DNA of 5,433 nucleotides from Chloroflexota bacterium (GTDB lineage Bacteria; Chloroflexota; Anaerolineae; UBA1429): assembly GCA_012513725.1 (NCBI GenBank), contig JAAZBQ010000199.1, positions 1-5,433 on the forward strand. The letters run 5' to 3'. Positions 5,252 through 5,433 of this stretch are shown one piece after another. The notes under the pieces are model-generated. The model was not told where the DNA came from and did not search any database. It was given only the letters and a program-made list of their open reading frames with translations. The position numbers and the translations under genes were made by a program. Positions within the stretch are counted from its first letter, which is position 1, and every line of letters begins with the position of its first letter.

Positions 5252-5433
5252 TCATCTGCCCTGGGGTATGATCCGTATCGTACGCCCAAAGCTCGATGGG
5301 GCGCTGCGAGCCAGCCGGCACATCCGGTACTCGTCCCAGGGCTGAAAGCCGAGGGCCTCGTAGGCCCGGCGGGCCGGTGCATTGTCCCATCGCACGGTGA
5401 GGGTGACGCGGCGCCGGCGGCCGAGGGCCTCGC
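5252..5433 (-). CDS. C-terminal part of a GNAT-family N-acetyltransferase (partial, runs off right edge)
   Basis: On the minus strand from the right edge, 59 codons are open to a TGA at 5254-5252. The segment RVTLTVRWDNAPARRAYEAL followed by GFQPWDEYRM is a standard GNAT C-terminus: a beta strand, N-x-x-A-x-x-x-Y at the start of the last helix, then LGF and the final strand. GNAT enzymes transfer an acyl group, usually acetyl from acetyl-CoA, to an amine of a small molecule, peptide or protein; the acceptor cannot be inferred. About 20 residues follow the last recognisable strand, slightly more than usual. The gene converges on the HAD pair and is probably a separate transcription unit. Confidence 0.85.
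   Translation of the reverse strand, partial: EALGRRRRVTLTVRWDNAPARRAYEALGFQPWDEYRMCRLARSAPSSFGRTIRIIPQGR

Noticed and set aside
5190..5390. 66-codon minus-strand frame overlapping the GNAT gene
   Set aside because: A different minus-strand frame carries the conserved GNAT C-terminus through the same bases; this one has no motif.

Overview
This window looks like an ordinary chromosomal stretch from a GC-rich bacterium (roughly two thirds G+C by eye, with strong G/C preference at third codon positions). It has dense gene packing, Shine-Dalgarno-led starts and two textbook sigma70-type promoters (TTGACR, 17-nt spacer, TATACT). There are no insertion sequences, tRNA, rRNA, CRISPR or phage genes. 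The phylum cannot be fixed from the sequence. A Chloroflexota-like or other deep-branching high-GC heterotroph would fit the gene types, but that is only a guess.

Layout. Positions 1-39 (minus) hold the first 13 codons of a gene running off the left edge, probably a Rossmann-fold dehydrogenase or epimerase. Its own promoter has a perfect TATAAT box buried in a 21-bp inverted repeat. Positions 40-293 are a divergent control region. Besides that promoter it holds a second inverted repeat and a strong plus-strand promoter whose predicted transcript starts almost directly in a 9-bp GC hairpin. A two-gene plus-strand operon follows: a classical short-chain dehydrogenase/reductase (SDR, 294-1064), a 12-bp intercistronic hairpin, and a 658-residue soluble flavoprotein of the succinate dehydrogenase/fumarate reductase superfamily (1123-3099). 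A 16-bp perfect hairpin separates this operon from a convergent small four-helix membrane protein (3162-3521, minus), which has its own consensus promoter. Diverging from it is a translationally coupled pair of HAD phosphatases: a phosphoglycolate-phosphatase-like enzyme (3615-4382) and a NagD/AraL-like HAD-IIA enzyme (4382-5185), overlapping by one base. A convergent GNAT acetyltransferase C-terminus (5252-5433, minus) runs in from the right edge.

How the parts may work together. The SDR and flavoprotein are very probably cotranscribed and could oxidise one substrate in two steps: a hydroxyl to a carbonyl with NAD, then a flavin-dependent dehydrogenation. The flavoprotein keeps the FAD fold but has diverged at the positions that define fumarate/succinate chemistry, so its substrate is unknown. 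This operon and the control region in front of it are the least explained part of the window. The two HAD enzymes look like housekeeping or salvage phosphatases of small phosphorylated metabolites. I did not find a clearly new defence, mobile or RNA-based system here.
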